Shown here piece after piece: positions 25,070-35,600 of a stretch of 64,000 nucleotides of DNA. The notes beneath the pieces were generated by a model, which saw only the letters and a program-made list of their open reading frames with translations, ran no database searches and was not told the origin of the DNA. Position 1 is the stretch's first letter; each line of letters starts with the position of its first letter. Position numbers and translations under genes: made by a program. The DNA comes from Lentimonas sp. CC4 (GTDB lineage Bacteria; Verrucomicrobiota; Verrucomicrobiia; Opitutales; Coraliomargaritaceae): NCBI RefSeq assembly GCF_902728235.1, contig NZ_CACVBO010000001.1, positions 3,682,001-3,746,000 of the forward strand, read 5' to 3'.

Positions 25070-26256
25070 GATGTTAAGTGATCAATGGCCGCAGGGATCG
25101 CTTTCTTAAATCGGAAGAAGCCAGCTCGTGCGTGTGGATAAAAGTGCTCGTCCCACCAGTGGCGCTGGACGACTAACTGGATGCCTTCGCGACGGAGTGT
25201 ATCCTCGAGCTCTGGTAACAGATGCGTCCACAAACCGATGGGAGGCTCTGCGATGAGGAGACCATCGAGGGCGTGGTTGCGCGCCCATTCCACCACTTCA
25301 AGCAATTGCGTATAGACGGCGCCTTTGGATGCGAGAGCATCTGCCATACAAGCGTGTCGAAAGTTAAACACAGAGGGTTCAATGCCATGCTGTGAGTAGG
25401 TTTGCTGCGGAAGACACCCCGCGCATGCGACCACACCTGAGCGATCACCGAGCCAATCGATTGCAGACAGATCGTCTTCCTGTAATAGCACCCCCACTCG
25501 ACTGAATTCGCCCAACGGCATTAGCGGCTCGAGTGTATCGGCTGGTGGCGCCCCACTCGACTGCGACACTTCGACAGGGACAGTCGCTAGCGGAATCTGA
25601 GGGAAGAAACGGCCATTGCTATAGGTCTGTATGTTTGAAGCAGTCGCTAGATACGACTTGCCCTGAGTGTGTAACCCTGCCACCCAACGCCAGCTCAGCG
25701 TATTGACGGCGGGATCACCATCTAACAAATGCCTCATAAAAAAATCAGCTCCGAGACTCCAGGGTAAGTGGAGTGTATGAATCCAAATGCTCGCATACCA
25801 CATGCGCGCATGGTTGTGCAGATAGCCGGTATCGATCAGTTCGCGCGTCCAAGCATCCATACAGTCGATTCCGCTGTCAGCAGCCAAGACCGATTGGAGA
25901 CGCAGATGATCAGCCATCGCATCGCGATCCTTGGCTAATTCAGCGATATAGTCGTCCCAGACTGTGGGTCTGAGGCGAAGCCAGCCTTTCCAGTAAGTGC
26001 GCCAGCAAACCTCATCGATAAACTTTGAAGCCTCTCCCGAAGTGTGGTGCTTCAAAACCTCAGTGATCAGTTCCCACTCGGGAATCACACGCTGGCGCAC
26101 CCAAGGCGAGAGGCCAGAAACATTCATCCGGTTCTTGGGTCCATAATCAATATTCCGACGACGACCATACTCGACGCCAGCACGTGGCATGAATGCCTCG
26201 AGCATCCGACGTGCCTGTAGCTTGCTATCAGTGTTCACGAAAAATGAAACGCACAA
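25066..26256 (-). CDS. Photolyase/cryptochrome-family FAD-binding protein
   Basis: A 396-residue protein. It begins directly with the helical FAD-binding part of the DNA photolyase family: NVSGLSPWVRQRVIPEWE, EVCWRTYWKGWLRLRP, then YLHNHARMWYASIWIHTLHL, DPAVNTLSWRWVAGLHTQGK and TASNIQTYSNGRF. The N-terminal alpha/beta antenna domain of classical photolyases is missing. Instead, residues ~255-390 form an alpha/beta region (LEVVEWARNHALDGLLIAEP, REGIQLVVQRHWWDEHFYPH) after the FAD domain. It may repair DNA or sense light; the activity is not assignable. Start is TTG at 26256. It heads an operon with two coupled frames. Confidence 0.8.
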   Translation of the reverse strand: MCVSFFVNTDSKLQARRMLEAFMPRAGVEYGRRRNIDYGPKNRMNVSGLSPWVRQRVIPEWELITEVLKHHTSGEASKFIDEVCWRTYWKGWLRLRPTVWDDYIAELAKDRDAMADHLRLQSVLAADSGIDCMDAWTRELIDTGYLHNHARMWYASIWIHTLHLPWSLGADFFMRHLLDGDPAVNTLSWRWVAGLHTQGKSYLATASNIQTYSNGRFFPQIPLATVPVEVSQSSGAPPADTLEPLMPLGEFSRVGVLLQEDDLSAIDWLGDRSGVVACAGCLPQQTYSQHGIEPSVFNFRHACMADALASKGAVYTQLLEVVEWARNHALDGLLIAEPPIGLWTHLLPELEDTLRREGIQLVVQRHWWDEHFYPHARAGFFRFKKAIPAAIDHLTS

Positions 26257-26752
26257 GCCGCACCATCCTTACTGAATTTGTGTAAGAGGTGGCGGAGCTG
26301 AGGGAACTTTGAACGTCGAACGCCCAACGCTGAACATCGAATGATTAGACTTCTGGAGATCGCGTGCGGTATGAGTTTTCCAGTTTCCTGCCGATAATGA
26401 CCGGCTCACGTTTTTGTGACTTTTTGCGCCTCTTCGTGGCTAAACAGATGCAGAACTACAGCACCAGCACAACGCAGGACAAGGCGGAGCTCGTCCCTCC
26501 CGTATCTGTTGGTTTCTTTGGGAGGGATGGCCTCCGCGCCGTCAGCCGAACCACAGCACAGAACCACAGAACCAGCACAACGCAAGACGAGGCGGAGCTC
26601 GTCCCTCCCGCATCTGTTGAGTGATGAATCACAATTGTTGATGCGCGGCAGTATATATCTGATTCGATACAGAGCCTAAGTTTAAGAACACATCAAACTG
26701 GTTAAGCGTCATTAAGCCTGCCCCGTTCTACGCCCTCTTCCCCTCTGGTCTC
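26257..26752. repeat. Repeat-rich stretch upstream of the photolyase gene
   Basis: AACTTTGAACGTCGAACGCC (~26308) is related to the 6351 element. TTTTTGTGACTTTTTGCGCC (~26410) begins a copy of the 'CTTCGTGGCTAAA' family. Two direct copies of AGCACAACGCA(G/A)GAC(A/G)AGG with CGGAGCTCGTCCCTCCCG lie at ~26465 and ~26573, with the inverse GGGAGGGATGGCCTCCGCG at 26520 between them. No gene supported. Confidence 0.6.
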
Positions 26753-27154
26753 TCAAGTCTCCCATACTACGCTCCAGACAAAGATGACACTCCAGATGAC
26801 AGTGCGGCTCCAATTGTATGCCACTAACTTTGACAGCGTTGCAGGGAGCTCTTGATTCGCAGCTATTTTATTATGGAGTGGGACAAAAACGGTGAACGTG
26901 AGTAGCCACGTGCTCACCACGAGGCACATGAGCCAGCCATGATTGAACGAGGCTGCATGATACAGCCGCCAACCATGCAATATCAGCTGGCCGAGCATCA
27001 GCGGCAGCACTACCACCGTCATACTCGAGGTGTAGACACGGTGCCATTTCAATAAATCACTTGCAGGATAGTATTTGAAGCTCGGATAGACGACGAGCTG
27101 CACCATCCAAATAAGGATCACGAGTCCGAAATCAATGAGAGCTATCCAATGCAT
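26753..27154 (-). CDS. Small four-helix membrane protein
   Basis: A 133-residue protein from the ATG at 27154 (a GTG two codons earlier is possible). Four hydrophobic helices are clear: IALIDFGLVILIWMVQLVVY, SMTVVVLPLMLGQLILHGW, LMCLVVSTWLLTFTVFVPL and TVIWSVIFVWSVVW. Conserved-looking loops are YPASDLLKWHRVYTSS and LHNKIAANQELPATLSKL. It resembles small integral membrane proteins of the DUF1772 kind, without certainty. Function unknown. The final WET and the stop lie at the edge of a CTCAAG repeat. Confidence 0.65.
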   Translation of the reverse strand: MHWIALIDFGLVILIWMVQLVVYPSFKYYPASDLLKWHRVYTSSMTVVVLPLMLGQLILHGWRLYHAASFNHGWLMCLVVSTWLLTFTVFVPLHNKIAANQELPATLSKLVAYNWSRTVIWSVIFVWSVVWET

Positions 27155-27160
27155 AATCAC

Positions 27161-27499
27161 TCAATCAAGCGCCCCACTGCCGCTGCGGCAATGGCAATTT
27201 CTGGATACATGAGGAGGCAAAAGATCCAGGCCGGCACGGATCATGGCTCGATCGATTACGAGTGTTAAACCTTAAAAGAGTAGTTAGAAGTCAGAAGATA
27301 GGTTAAAGCAGTCGGCGTTCGGACGTGCTAGTGTTGTCGCGGGCTTCCCTAGGAAAGCCCCTACAATTAAAAAAAATCCGCGGGCATCTGCGGTTAAACA
27401 ATACAGAGCCTCAGTTTTGTTCCTTTTGGTGCCTTTTTGTGGCCATATAACACGGAGCCAAAGCCTTGGTGGTGTCGCGGTCTTCGCGAAGCAAAGCCC
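27161..27499. repeat. Intergenic stretch with two hairpin elements
   Basis: Copies of GTGTTGTCGCGGGCTTCCC/AGGAAAGCCCCTAC (~27330-27362) and GGTGTCGCGGTCTTCGCG/AAGCAAAGCCCCTAC (~27468-27502), with AATCCGCGGGCATCTGCGG (~27374) and TTCCTTTTGGTGCCTTTTTG (~27420) between. The second hairpin overlaps the end of the pseudouridine synthase gene, giving its stop. No gene in 27161-27499. Confidence 0.65.
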
Positions 27500-28189
27500 C
27501 TACGCAATCAAAGATTTCACTTCCTCGTCGGTGAGATAACGCCACTCGCCGAGTGGCACGTCTAAAGTGATCGCCCCGATTCGCTCGCGGTGCAGCGTCA
27601 CCACCCGTCGACCGATTGCGGTGAACATGCGTTTGACCTGATGGTATTTACCTTCGGTCAAGGTTAAGCGCACGTCGTTTCCTCCGAGGAGTTCTAAGTC
27701 CGCGGGTCGCGTCAATTGAGACTCCCCCTGTAGAGATAGCCCCTGCTTAAACAATTCAACCAGCCCTGCTGGTGGCTCACGTGTGAGACCGACCCGATAG
27801 ACTTTCTGGCAGTGGTTTGAGGGTCGAATGATATCAAAGGTCCAGCGGCCATCATCCGTAATCAGCACTAAGCCAGTGGTATCAACATCCAAACGACCTG
27901 CGACATGTAGTTCGGAGACCTTCTCGATGTCTAAGGAGTTGAACAGCGACGGATAGCCTTCGTCCACATTCGAGCACACCGTGCCCTGTGGTTTATGCAT
28001 GAGTAGATACCGGAAGCGACGCGCCTTCAGCAATTCACCGTTGAGTGTGATCGTATTATTCTCATGCACCTGCGCGTCCTCGCGTAGGACCGTGGCACCA
28101 TTGACGATCAGCGCGCCCGCATGAATCAATGCAAGGGCTTCCGCCAGAGTATAATCGGTGCTTTTACAAACAAATTTATCGAGGCGCAT
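27500..28189 (-). CDS. rsuA: RsuA-type 16S rRNA pseudouridine synthase
   Basis: A 229-residue RNA-modifying enzyme. Residues 1-50 are an S4 RNA-binding domain (MRLDKFVCKSTDYTLAEALA, then HAGALIVNGATV). The catalytic domain has YLLMHKPQGTVCS and GRLDVDTTGLVLITDDG with catalytic Asp101, then KVYRVGLTREPP and KYHQVKRMFTAIGRRV. This pattern and length match RsuA, which makes pseudouridine 516 in 16S rRNA; RluE/RluF paralogs are less likely. Cytoplasmic, single gene between repeat clusters. Start ATG at 28189. Confidence 0.9.
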   Translation of the reverse strand: MRLDKFVCKSTDYTLAEALALIHAGALIVNGATVLREDAQVHENNTITLNGELLKARRFRYLLMHKPQGTVCSNVDEGYPSLFNSLDIEKVSELHVAGRLDVDTTGLVLITDDGRWTFDIIRPSNHCQKVYRVGLTREPPAGLVELFKQGLSLQGESQLTRPADLELLGGNDVRLTLTEGKYHQVKRMFTAIGRRVVTLHRERIGAITLDVPLGEWRYLTDEEVKSLIA

Positions 28190-28627
28190 GAACCCTCATT
28201 AAGTTGAAGAAGCTGAAATGTGGTCAATCGTTTAAAACCGAGATGGCAGATCGAAGGGTAGAACGCAGAAACGACGGAAGCCACCCCCTCTCCAATAAGC
28301 GGAATATTCAATCGTTCGAGAGCGTTGGTGGTGTCGCGGTCTTCGCCAATTCGACAGTTCGAAAAACTCACCACAGGCAAGCTCATTATCAAGGACAAGC
28401 AAAGCCCCCTGCGTAAAGAGTGCATCGCTTCTGTGTCACAACCAAAGCCGTAGCGCGGTGCTTTAGCCCGCGTGCCGATCCGAGGTCACCCAGCCTGCTC
28501 AAACTCCGGCTTAAGCGCGCAGCTACAACGACTGCAAATACAGAGCCTGTGTTTTGTGACTTTTTGCGCCTCTTCGTGGCTAAAGAAACAACAGAGCCGA
28601 AGCGACAGGAACGTCGAGATTGAGCAT
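28190..28627. repeat. Composite repeat (hairpin element, GTAGC element, CTTCGTGGC element)
   Basis: Hairpin element with insert at ~28328-28409, then AGTGCATCGCTTCTGTGTC, then a 77-base GTAGC...GCTAC element (28450-28526) with GCTTTAGCCCGC and CCGGCTTAAGCGC arms, then TTTTGTGACTTTTTGCGCC and CTCTTCGTGGCTAAAG (28553-28585). The same order recurs at ~29950-30145. No gene seen. Confidence 0.75.
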
Positions 28628-28933
28628 CTAGCGGCTTGCTTCGATCTCGCGTAATTTGACTCGCTGCTTATCAAACTCTACGCGCTTGCAGTTGCAGTGC
28701 AGGCAGAGAGGAGAGTTATAAAAGAGGACGAAGCGCTCGTGTAAATGAAGCGGTCGCTGCTGACCGAGTTCGACGAGACGAAGCGCATCATCACAACTAG
28801 GCACGATGGCACCTAGGATTGGATCTACAAATGAACTAAGGGTTCGTTTTTCAGTGGATGGCTTCATTAAGCTCAATACGTAGCCACATTCACCGACTTT
28901 TCCAGTGCGCAGTTGCTTTTTTTTGAGATTCAC
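28628..28933 (-). CDS. Hypothetical small Cys-containing protein
   Basis: A 101-residue frame from a GTG at 28933; a shorter form could begin at the ATG at 28867. The body (SSFVDPILGAIVPSCDDALR, LVELGQQRPLHLHERFVLFY, SPLCLHCNCKR) looks like real protein, and the CLHCNC cluster could bind a metal. No family recognised. It is divergent from the SDR gene by 75 bases. Support is only moderate because the surrounding DNA is full of repeats. Confidence 0.42.
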   Translation of the reverse strand: MNLKKKQLRTGKVGECGYVLSLMKPSTEKRTLSSFVDPILGAIVPSCDDALRLVELGQQRPLHLHERFVLFYNSPLCLHCNCKRVEFDKQRVKLREIEASR

Positions 28934-29007
28934 CTGCGAAACGGAGCTAGCGGCACAGCGTGTGCAACGTTCCTGTAAGGGTTGCTGACGAACTACGATC
29001 CGTGGTC

Positions 29008-29736
29008 ATGCACAATGAACAGACGACAAAGACGATCCTCATCGGTGGTATCACGGGTGGTATCGGCAGCACACTCGCACAACAACTGAGCGCACAGGGT
29101 GATACCGTCGCAGGCTTTTCCCGCAGTGGAACGGAGGGCGCAGCACCCTGCGATGCCACTGATCCGCAAGCATTGGCAGACTATTGCAAACAAGCCGCCA
29201 ATGCACATGGCCGAATTGATGCCTACGTGCATGCCATCGGTTCGATCTACCTCAAACCAGCGCACCTCACGCCAGTCGAGGATTGGATGGATGTGATCAA
29301 TCAAAACCTGAATAGCGCGTTCTACGCCCTACGTGCGATGCTACCGATTCTTCAAAAACAGGGAGGCGGACGTATACTTTTTTTCAGCTCAGTGGCTGCC
29401 GAGGTCGGGCTCGCCAATCACGAGGCGATCGCAGCGGCAAAAGGCGGACTAGCCGCACTGGTGCGCTCCGCTGCGGCGACGTATGCGCCGCGCGGCATTC
29501 GCATCAATGCAATCGCTCCCAGCCTAACCGACACCCCACTGAGCAGTGGCATTACTAAAAATGAGCAAGCACTCAAAATCTCACAACAGATGCATCCGCT
29601 CGGCGCAATCAATGCTGCGACAGAGGTCGCCAGCCTTGCCACCTGGCTACTCTCGGAGGGTGCTCAGCAAGTCACTGGACAAGTGTTTGTGATGGACGGC
29701 GGCCTTTCCAGTATCGTGCCAAAGCCAAAAATGTAG
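29008..29736 (+). CDS. SDR-family oxidoreductase lacking the catalytic Tyr
   Basis: A 242-residue Rossmann protein of the classical short-chain dehydrogenase size, counted from the ATG at 29008 (a GTG at 28960 would add 16 residues without domain content). The nucleotide site is TILIGGITGGIGSTLAQQL; an HAIGS segment stands where NNAG normally is; FFSSVAAE supplies Ser127-128. The usual YxxxK is IAAAK (Ile141, Lys145), so the catalytic Tyr is missing. The C-terminus has NAIAPSLTDTPL and GQVFVMDGGLSS. Without the Tyr, it may be a binding protein or use another acid. The stop TAG lies inside a 77-base repeat element starting at 29733. Confidence 0.88.
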   Translation: MHNEQTTKTILIGGITGGIGSTLAQQLSAQGDTVAGFSRSGTEGAAPCDATDPQALADYCKQAANAHGRIDAYVHAIGSIYLKPAHLTPVEDWMDVINQNLNSAFYALRAMLPILQKQGGGRILFFSSVAAEVGLANHEAIAAAKGGLAALVRSAAATYAPRGIRINAIAPSLTDTPLSSGITKNEQALKISQQMHPLGAINAATEVASLATWLLSEGAQQVTGQVFVMDGGLSSIVPKPKM

Positions 29737-30223
29737 CACGGTGCTTTAGCCCGCGTGCCGATCCGAGGTCACCCAGCCTCCGCAAACTGCGGCTAAAGCG
29801 CGCAGCTACAACGACTCCAACAACAGAGCATACGTTTTGTGACTTTTTGCGCCTTTTTGTGGCTAAAGAAATACAGAACCTCAGCCTTTGTAAGAGATTC
29901 GACCACGTTGGCGTGGACGCGAGCTTCGCCAATTCGACACGCACATGGTCAAGGACAAGCAAAGCCCCCTACGTAAAAAGTGCATCGCTTCTCTGTCGTA
30001 AATAAAGCCGTAGCACGGTGCTTTAGCCCGCGTGCCGATCCGAGGCCACCCAGCCTCCGCAAACTGCGGCTAAAGCGCGCAGCTACAACGGCTGCAAATA
30101 CAGAGCCTGTGTTTTGTGACTCTTTGTGCCTTTTTGTGGCTAAAGAAATACAGAACCTCAGCCTTTTATAAGAGATTCGACCGCGTTGGTGGTGTCGCGG
30201 GCTTCGCAAGCAAAGCCCCTACG
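29733..30223. repeat. Two further GTAGC elements and hairpin elements
   Basis: The 77-base GTAGC element occurs at 29733-29809 and 30010-30086, each followed by a CTTTTTGCGCC/CTTTTTGTGGCTAAAG piece (29834-29866 and 30113-30145). A hairpin element with insert lies at ~29908-29976 and a plain one at ~30184-30223. Together with 28410-28590 this makes near-identical composite blocks of about 180 bases. No gene. Confidence 0.78.
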
Positions 30224-30229
30224 TAATAC

Positions 30230-30277
30230 AAAAAATGCCCCGCCCTGTTTACCGATGATCGGGAAACAGGATGGGGC
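30230..30277 (-). terminator. Rho-independent terminator of the PhoH gene
   Basis: On the minus strand GCCCCATCCTGTTTC pairs with GTAAACAGGGCGGGGC (one two-base mismatch in the stem) around a short loop and is followed by ATTTTTTG. It lies 26 bases after the stop of the PIN-PhoH gene. Confidence 0.8.
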
Positions 30278-30302
30278 AGCAGGGTTTATAAGGTGACCGA
30301 GC

Positions 30303-31892
30303 TTACAATAAGTCGGCGGCTAGATCAGCCAGCTCTGAGCGCACCCCTGTTGTCAGCTCCAAGTGGGCGGTAATCTCCGTCCCCTTTAAGCGCTGCGCGG
30401 TATGCACCAGTCCATTCGACATGGCATCGAGAAACATATTATCGACCTGATACGGATCACCGAGCAAGATGACCTTCGAACCTTCGGCCATACGGCTCAC
30501 CACCGTCTTGGCTTCGTGTGGTGTTAAGTTCTGCGCTTCATCGATAATGAAAATCGTATCGGCCAGTGAACGTCCGCGGATGTAAGTCATCGCCTCGACT
30601 TCAACCATGCCATAGTCAAAGAGGAATTGATACGGCTTACGTGGCTGCTTGGAGTCATCCTCATCCTTCTCAGCATGCGAAGGTTGCTTCGCCATTTTGG
30701 ACATCGCCTTCTTACGCTTACGATTGGAGGTAATGCGCTCAAGCTTCGCTTGATCGGGATCTGCCTCTGGACGCTTGATCACCTTACGGTTACTAAAGAG
30801 CACTTCGAGGTTATCATAAAACGGAGCAATATACGGCGCCATTTTTTCTTCTAAAGTGCCAGGCAGCGCGCCGGTATCTTTACCGATATGCACCAGCGGG
30901 CGGGTAATGAAGACACGCTCGTAAAGATTATCCTCACCAATGGCTTGATAAAGTGCCATCGCGATCGAGACGAGCGTCTTACCCGTGCCGGCTTTACCCA
31001 TGCAAGTGACCAGCTTAATATCCTCATCGAGTAAGGCATCCATCAGCATACGTTGCTCATCATTGAGTGGATTGATACGTATGCCCTTCGGAATTTTAAT
31101 TCCGGTGCCACTACTCAGAATCAGGCCATCGATCTGACCATCACCGCGGTAGCGTGCGGGTTCGCTAAACTCTCCGTTACTCAGATAAATGTATTCATTG
31201 ATATGCAGCTCACTGGTGAGTTCTGGCGAAAGATCAACGCCGTGCTCCTCAATGAAACATTCATAATCAGCATCTTCGACGACGACGGTCTTGATCCCAC
31301 CACCAATATTGGCGGTCTTGATCTTATCGTTCATGTAGTCCTGCACTTCAAGCCCGAGCGCAATGCCCTTCAACGCCATGTTGGCATCTTTGGTGACTAG
31401 AACCACGCGACTGTCGGTGCAGACTTCTTTCAAGAAAAAGCAGGATGCCAAAATACGGCTATCCATCTTTTCCATATCGACGAGCGTGGCGCGCAGGCGA
31501 TTCATGCCCTCGCTCTTGTTATCGCCAGAGACGAAATAATCGTTGATCACCACGATCAGGCGTCCGCCATTCGGCAAGTCACAGCTGAGAGCAGAATTCC
31601 CCTGCCCCTTCATTTCGGGCGGGATGGCGAGCTCTTCATCGAAGAGCGCTCGCAAATCTCGATGGATCTGACGGGCAGAAAACCCTAACTCCCCCGGAGC
31701 AGATTTCTTACGGTCGAGCTCCTCAAGAACTTCGACCGGGATGGCAATCGTGTTATCCTCAAACTTGTGTAGACACTGGGGGTCGTGAAGGAGAACGTTG
31801 GTGTCGAGGACAAATATTTTGGCCCCGTTTTTGGTAGTTTTTTGTTTAGGCAAAGGTAAATTATTAATAGCTACTGTCTCTATTTTCGGCAT
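30303..31892 (-). CDS. phoH: PIN-PhoH family ATPase (YlaK-like)
   Basis: A 529-residue cytoplasmic protein. The N-terminal PIN nuclease domain (~20-160) has [24 protein letters not shown] and [14 protein letters not shown], giving the acidic metal site. The C-terminal PhoH domain has Walker A GKAGTGKT (299-306), an insert rich in Lys with [19 protein letters not shown], and Walker [14 protein letters not shown]. Such PIN-PhoH proteins unwind and cut RNA. Length is a little above the usual ~440-470 because of the basic/acidic insert near residues 385-420. Followed by a clear terminator; divergent from rnc. Confidence 0.93.
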   Translation of the reverse strand: MPKIETVAINNLPLPKQKTTKNGAKIFVLDTNVLLHDPQCLHKFEDNTIAIPVEVLEELDRKKSAPGELGFSARQIHRDLRALFDEELAIPPEMKGQGNSALSCDLPNGGRLIVVINDYFVSGDNKSEGMNRLRATLVDMEKMDSRILASCFFLKEVCTDSRVVLVTKDANMALKGIALGLEVQDYMNDKIKTANIGGGIKTVVVEDADYECFIEEHGVDLSPELTSELHINEYIYLSNGEFSEPARYRGDGQIDGLILSSGTGIKIPKGIRINPLNDEQRMLMDALLDEDIKLVTCMGKAGTGKTLVSIAMALYQAIGEDNLYERVFITRPLVHIGKDTGALPGTLEEKMAPYIAPFYDNLEVLFSNRKVIKRPEADPDQAKLERITSNRKRKKAMSKMAKQPSHAEKDEDDSKQPRKPYQFLFDYGMVEVEAMTYIRGRSLADTIFIIDEAQNLTPHEAKTVVSRMAEGSKVILLGDPYQVDNMFLDAMSNGLVHTAQRLKGTEITAHLELTTGVRSELADLAADLL

Positions 31893-31983
31893 TGTATCGC
31901 CGTTCCTTTAGACAAGCATAGAATAATTCAACAATTTCATTTCGTGCAAGCGGTAAAGCCAAACTATTCTGAATAAATTGACT

Positions 31984-32664
31984 ATGAGCCATTCATTAAA
32001 CCCTCTCGAAAAACAGATCGGCTACCAGTTCTCTGATGTCCACTTGCTAGAGCTTGCGCTCACACACCCCAGCTGCGACACCGAAACCGGTGACAACCAA
32101 CGCCTTGAATTCCTCGGCGATGCGGTGCTGGATCTCGTCATCGCAGAAGCACTCTACCAGGACAACCCAGATCTCAACGAAGGCGCGCTCGATCATATGC
32201 GCGCGGGGCTCGTCAACGGCAAGACACTGACCGCTCATGCCCGCACGATCGGGCTCGACGACGCTCTGCAGGTGAGCGACGCACAACGGCAACACCACTC
32301 TGATCCCAGTGCGGCCATGCTCGAAGATGCCCTCGAAGCATTGATCGGCGCGATTTATTTAGATGGCAAGATCGATGCCGCGCGCACCTTCATCCTGCGG
32401 ACATTTGGACGGGCCATAGCAGCTGCTCCGAAGAGTGGCGGCGCGGGCAACCCCAAAGGCCGCCTGCAAGAATGGACGCAACAACAGTATAACGGCGCAG
32501 TGCCAGACTATATCGCACTCGCTGACGAAGGCCCCGATCACGCCCGACTCTATAGTGCCGCAGTGCAGATCGACGGCAAAGAACTCGGCCGCGGCCAAGG
32601 CAGCTCGAAAAAGGCCGCCGAAACCGCCGCCGCCGCGCACGCGCTGCAACAAATCAACGGTTAA
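31984..32664 (+). CDS. rnc: Ribonuclease III
   Basis: A 226-residue enzyme from the ATG at 31984 (a TTG two codons upstream is possible). The nuclease domain has ALTHPS and the signature [14 protein letters not shown] (E42, D46), with the second acidic pair in [17 protein letters not shown]. The C-terminal double-stranded-RNA-binding domain runs from [13 protein letters not shown] to [14 protein letters not shown]. It processes rRNA and other double-stranded RNAs. The stop overlaps the mfd start (TAATG at 32662-32666), so the two are translationally coupled. Confidence 0.96.
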   Translation: MSHSLNPLEKQIGYQFSDVHLLELALTHPSCDTETGDNQRLEFLGDAVLDLVIAEALYQDNPDLNEGALDHMRAGLVNGKTLTAHARTIGLDDALQVSDAQRQHHSDPSAAMLEDALEALIGAIYLDGKIDAARTFILRTFGRAIAAAPKSGGAGNPKGRLQEWTQQQYNGAVPDYIALADEGPDHARLYSAAVQIDGKELGRGQGSSKKAAETAAAAHALQQING

Positions 32665-35600
32665 TGGCAGGACTTCTTCCAGATACTGGCACGGCCACCT
32701 TGTTTCACGGCATCAGCGCCGAGGCGCGCGCCGCGCTGGTCACCACACTCGCAAAGGAATGGGCGAAGCAGACCTCCGTCCTGCTTGTCACCGATCCGCG
32801 CCGCGCACAAGAGCTCGCAACGGAGGCAGAAACCTACGCGCAATGGCTCACCCCCAAGACCACGCTCGAAGTCCTGCACTTCCCCGAAGAGCCACCGCCG
32901 GACATCGACGCCACCCGCCGCGCCGACCGCATTTGCGAGCGCCTGACGGTGCTCAGCGCACTGCTACGACCCAGTAAAAACGCCCGCCTCATCGTTGCCA
33001 CGCCCGAGGCACTACTCGGCGCCTGCCCCGATCGCACACACTTCGAAAGCCGCCAGCTCAAGCTACGCACGGGCGAAGCGCATCCGTTTAAAGCGCTGAT
33101 CGACACTTTCATACACGAGCTCGACTACGACTCCGAAGCCCTCTGCGAACACCCAGGCCAACTCGCCACGCGCGGCGGCCTGATCGACATCTACCCCTAC
33201 GATGCCAACCAGCCCTACCGACTCGACTTCTTTGGCGATGAGATCGAGAGCATCCGCACCTTTGACCCTAGCACGCAGCGCACACTAGAAAACGTCCAAT
33301 CCATTACCGTATCGGCAGCCGAAAGCGCCAAAGACGCCGCTGCGAGCGACGGTAAATTCATCGATTATTTAAGCGAGGCACCGATTGCATGGTTATTGGA
33401 AGAGCCCTCGCAACTCGTGCGCGAGCATCCCTATCGCTTTGAGAAACTAACCAACACCAGCGGCAATATTCGCAGCTTAGAGCAGGTGTTCGCACTACGC
33501 ACCGCGGCCAATGACCTGCGCCTCGGTATTTGCTCGGTGGATACAGACCCCGTGCTGTTCGACGGCGCCGCTAGAGTCGAACTCACCACCGAGCCGACCG
33601 AGAACTACCGCCACCATACCGACGCGGTGCAAGTCGGATTTGATCGCTTCGAGTCCGAGCAAAGCGCCCGCAACAAATTTGAAAGCAATATCGCAGACTG
33701 GGCGAAGAAGGAAAAGCGCACACTCTACTTCGTGACTGCTAGCGAGAGCGAGGCGAGCCGCATCGCCGAGTTACTCGCAGACAACCCACTCACCGCGAAG
33801 CTCAAGCCGAAGTATCTACACGGCACCATCTCCGGCGGGTTCCTCTGCTCCGGCGCACCCACATGGCTGCCACTCAAGCAGACTAAAACCTCCAAAGGCA
33901 TCGTCCTCATTACCGACACCGAATATTTCGGCCGGCAGCGACGTAAAATCAACCGCACCCAAGAGCGCGCGCGGCCAACTATTTCGCAGGTCGATCAATT
34001 GCTCGACTTCACCGAACTCGCCGACGGTGATCCGCTGGTGCATTTGCAGCACGGCGTCTGCTTGTTTCGGGGGCTGAGCAAACTAGAGATCCAAGGTGGG
34101 ACGAAGGAAGTGATCACCGTCGAATTTGCGGATCAAATGACGGTGCACGTGCCGCTGCACGAGTCGCACCTACTCACACGCTACGTCGGCCTGACCAAAT
34201 CCAGCCCGAAGCTCGGTAAAATCGGCGGAGCCGCATGGGACAAGACCCGCGCCGCCGCCGAAATCGCCACACTCGACTACGCAGCCGAGCTACTCACGCT
34301 GCATGCCGAACGCAGTCAGCACGGCGGTTATCAATTCCCCTCCGATCACCCGTGGCAAGCGACCTTCGAAGGAGCCTTTCCCTTTTCAGAGACGCCTGAT
34401 CAGCTCACCGCGATTGAAGCCACCAAGTCCGACATGGAAGCGGCGCAACCAATGGATCGCCTGATTTGCGGCGACGTGGGTTTTGGTAAAACCGAGGTTG
34501 CGATCCGCGCCGCGCTCAAAGCCGTGCTGGCGGGCAAGCAAGTCGCCCTACTCGTGCCGACCACCGTGCTCTGCCAGCAGCATCTGAATACCTTTCGCGA
34601 GCGCATGGCCGAATATCCGATCATCATCGACATGGTCAGCCGCTTCCGCAGCGCCAAGCAGAATAGGGAAATCATCGCCAACCTCGCCGAGGGCCGCATC
34701 GACATCGTGATCGGCACGCACCGTTTGCTGAGTAAAGATGTGCACTTTCAAGATCTCGGTCTGCTCGTGGTCGATGAGGAGCAGCGCTTCGGCGTGAAAC
34801 AGAAAGAGCGCATTAAGCAGCTGCGCGCCAACGTCGACATCCTCACGCTCAGCGCCACACCGATCCCTCGCACACTTTATATGGCGCTGGCCGGCGCACG
34901 CGCAATGAGCGTGATCGAGACGCCGCCCGTCAATCGGCGCCCCATCGAGACCATCGTCAAAAGCTACTCTGCCGACTTGATCAAAAGCGCGATCCAGGCT
35001 GAGACCGATCGCGGCGGCCAAGTATTCTACCTGCACAACCGTGTCTCCACCATCGAAGGCGTGGCGAATCAGGTGCGCGAAATGCACCCGAAACTGCGCG
35101 TCGCTGTCGGTCACGGGCAAATGGAAGAAGGCCACTTGGAAAAGATTATGACGAAATTCGTCGCCGGCGACTTCGACGTATTGGTCTGCACCACGATCAT
35201 CGAGTCCGGCATCGACATACCAAATTGTAATACCTTGATCATCGAAGGTGCGGACCGCTTCGGGCTCGCACAGCTCTACCAGATCCGCGGACGCGTTGGC
35301 CGATTCAAGCGCCAAGCCTACGCCTATCTACTCCTGCACCGCCACGCCGCATTGGTGGACAACGCGCAGAAACGCCTCAATGCATTGAAGCAACACAACC
35401 AGCTCGGCGCGGGCTTCCGCATCGCGATGCGCGATCTTGAACTGCGCGGCGCGGGCAATCTACTTGGCTCACAACAAAGCGGGCACATCGCAGGCGTCGG
35501 CTTCGAGCTTTACTGTCAATTGCTCAAGCAGAGCGTCGCCCGCCTCAAAGGCGAGCCCGGCGCAGATCGCATCCGCGCCGAAGTGAAGCTCGACTTCATC

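Noticed and set aside
34548-35315. Minus-strand frame of 255 codons inside mfd
   Set aside because: It is antisense to conserved mfd helicase motifs; high GC makes long shadow frames.
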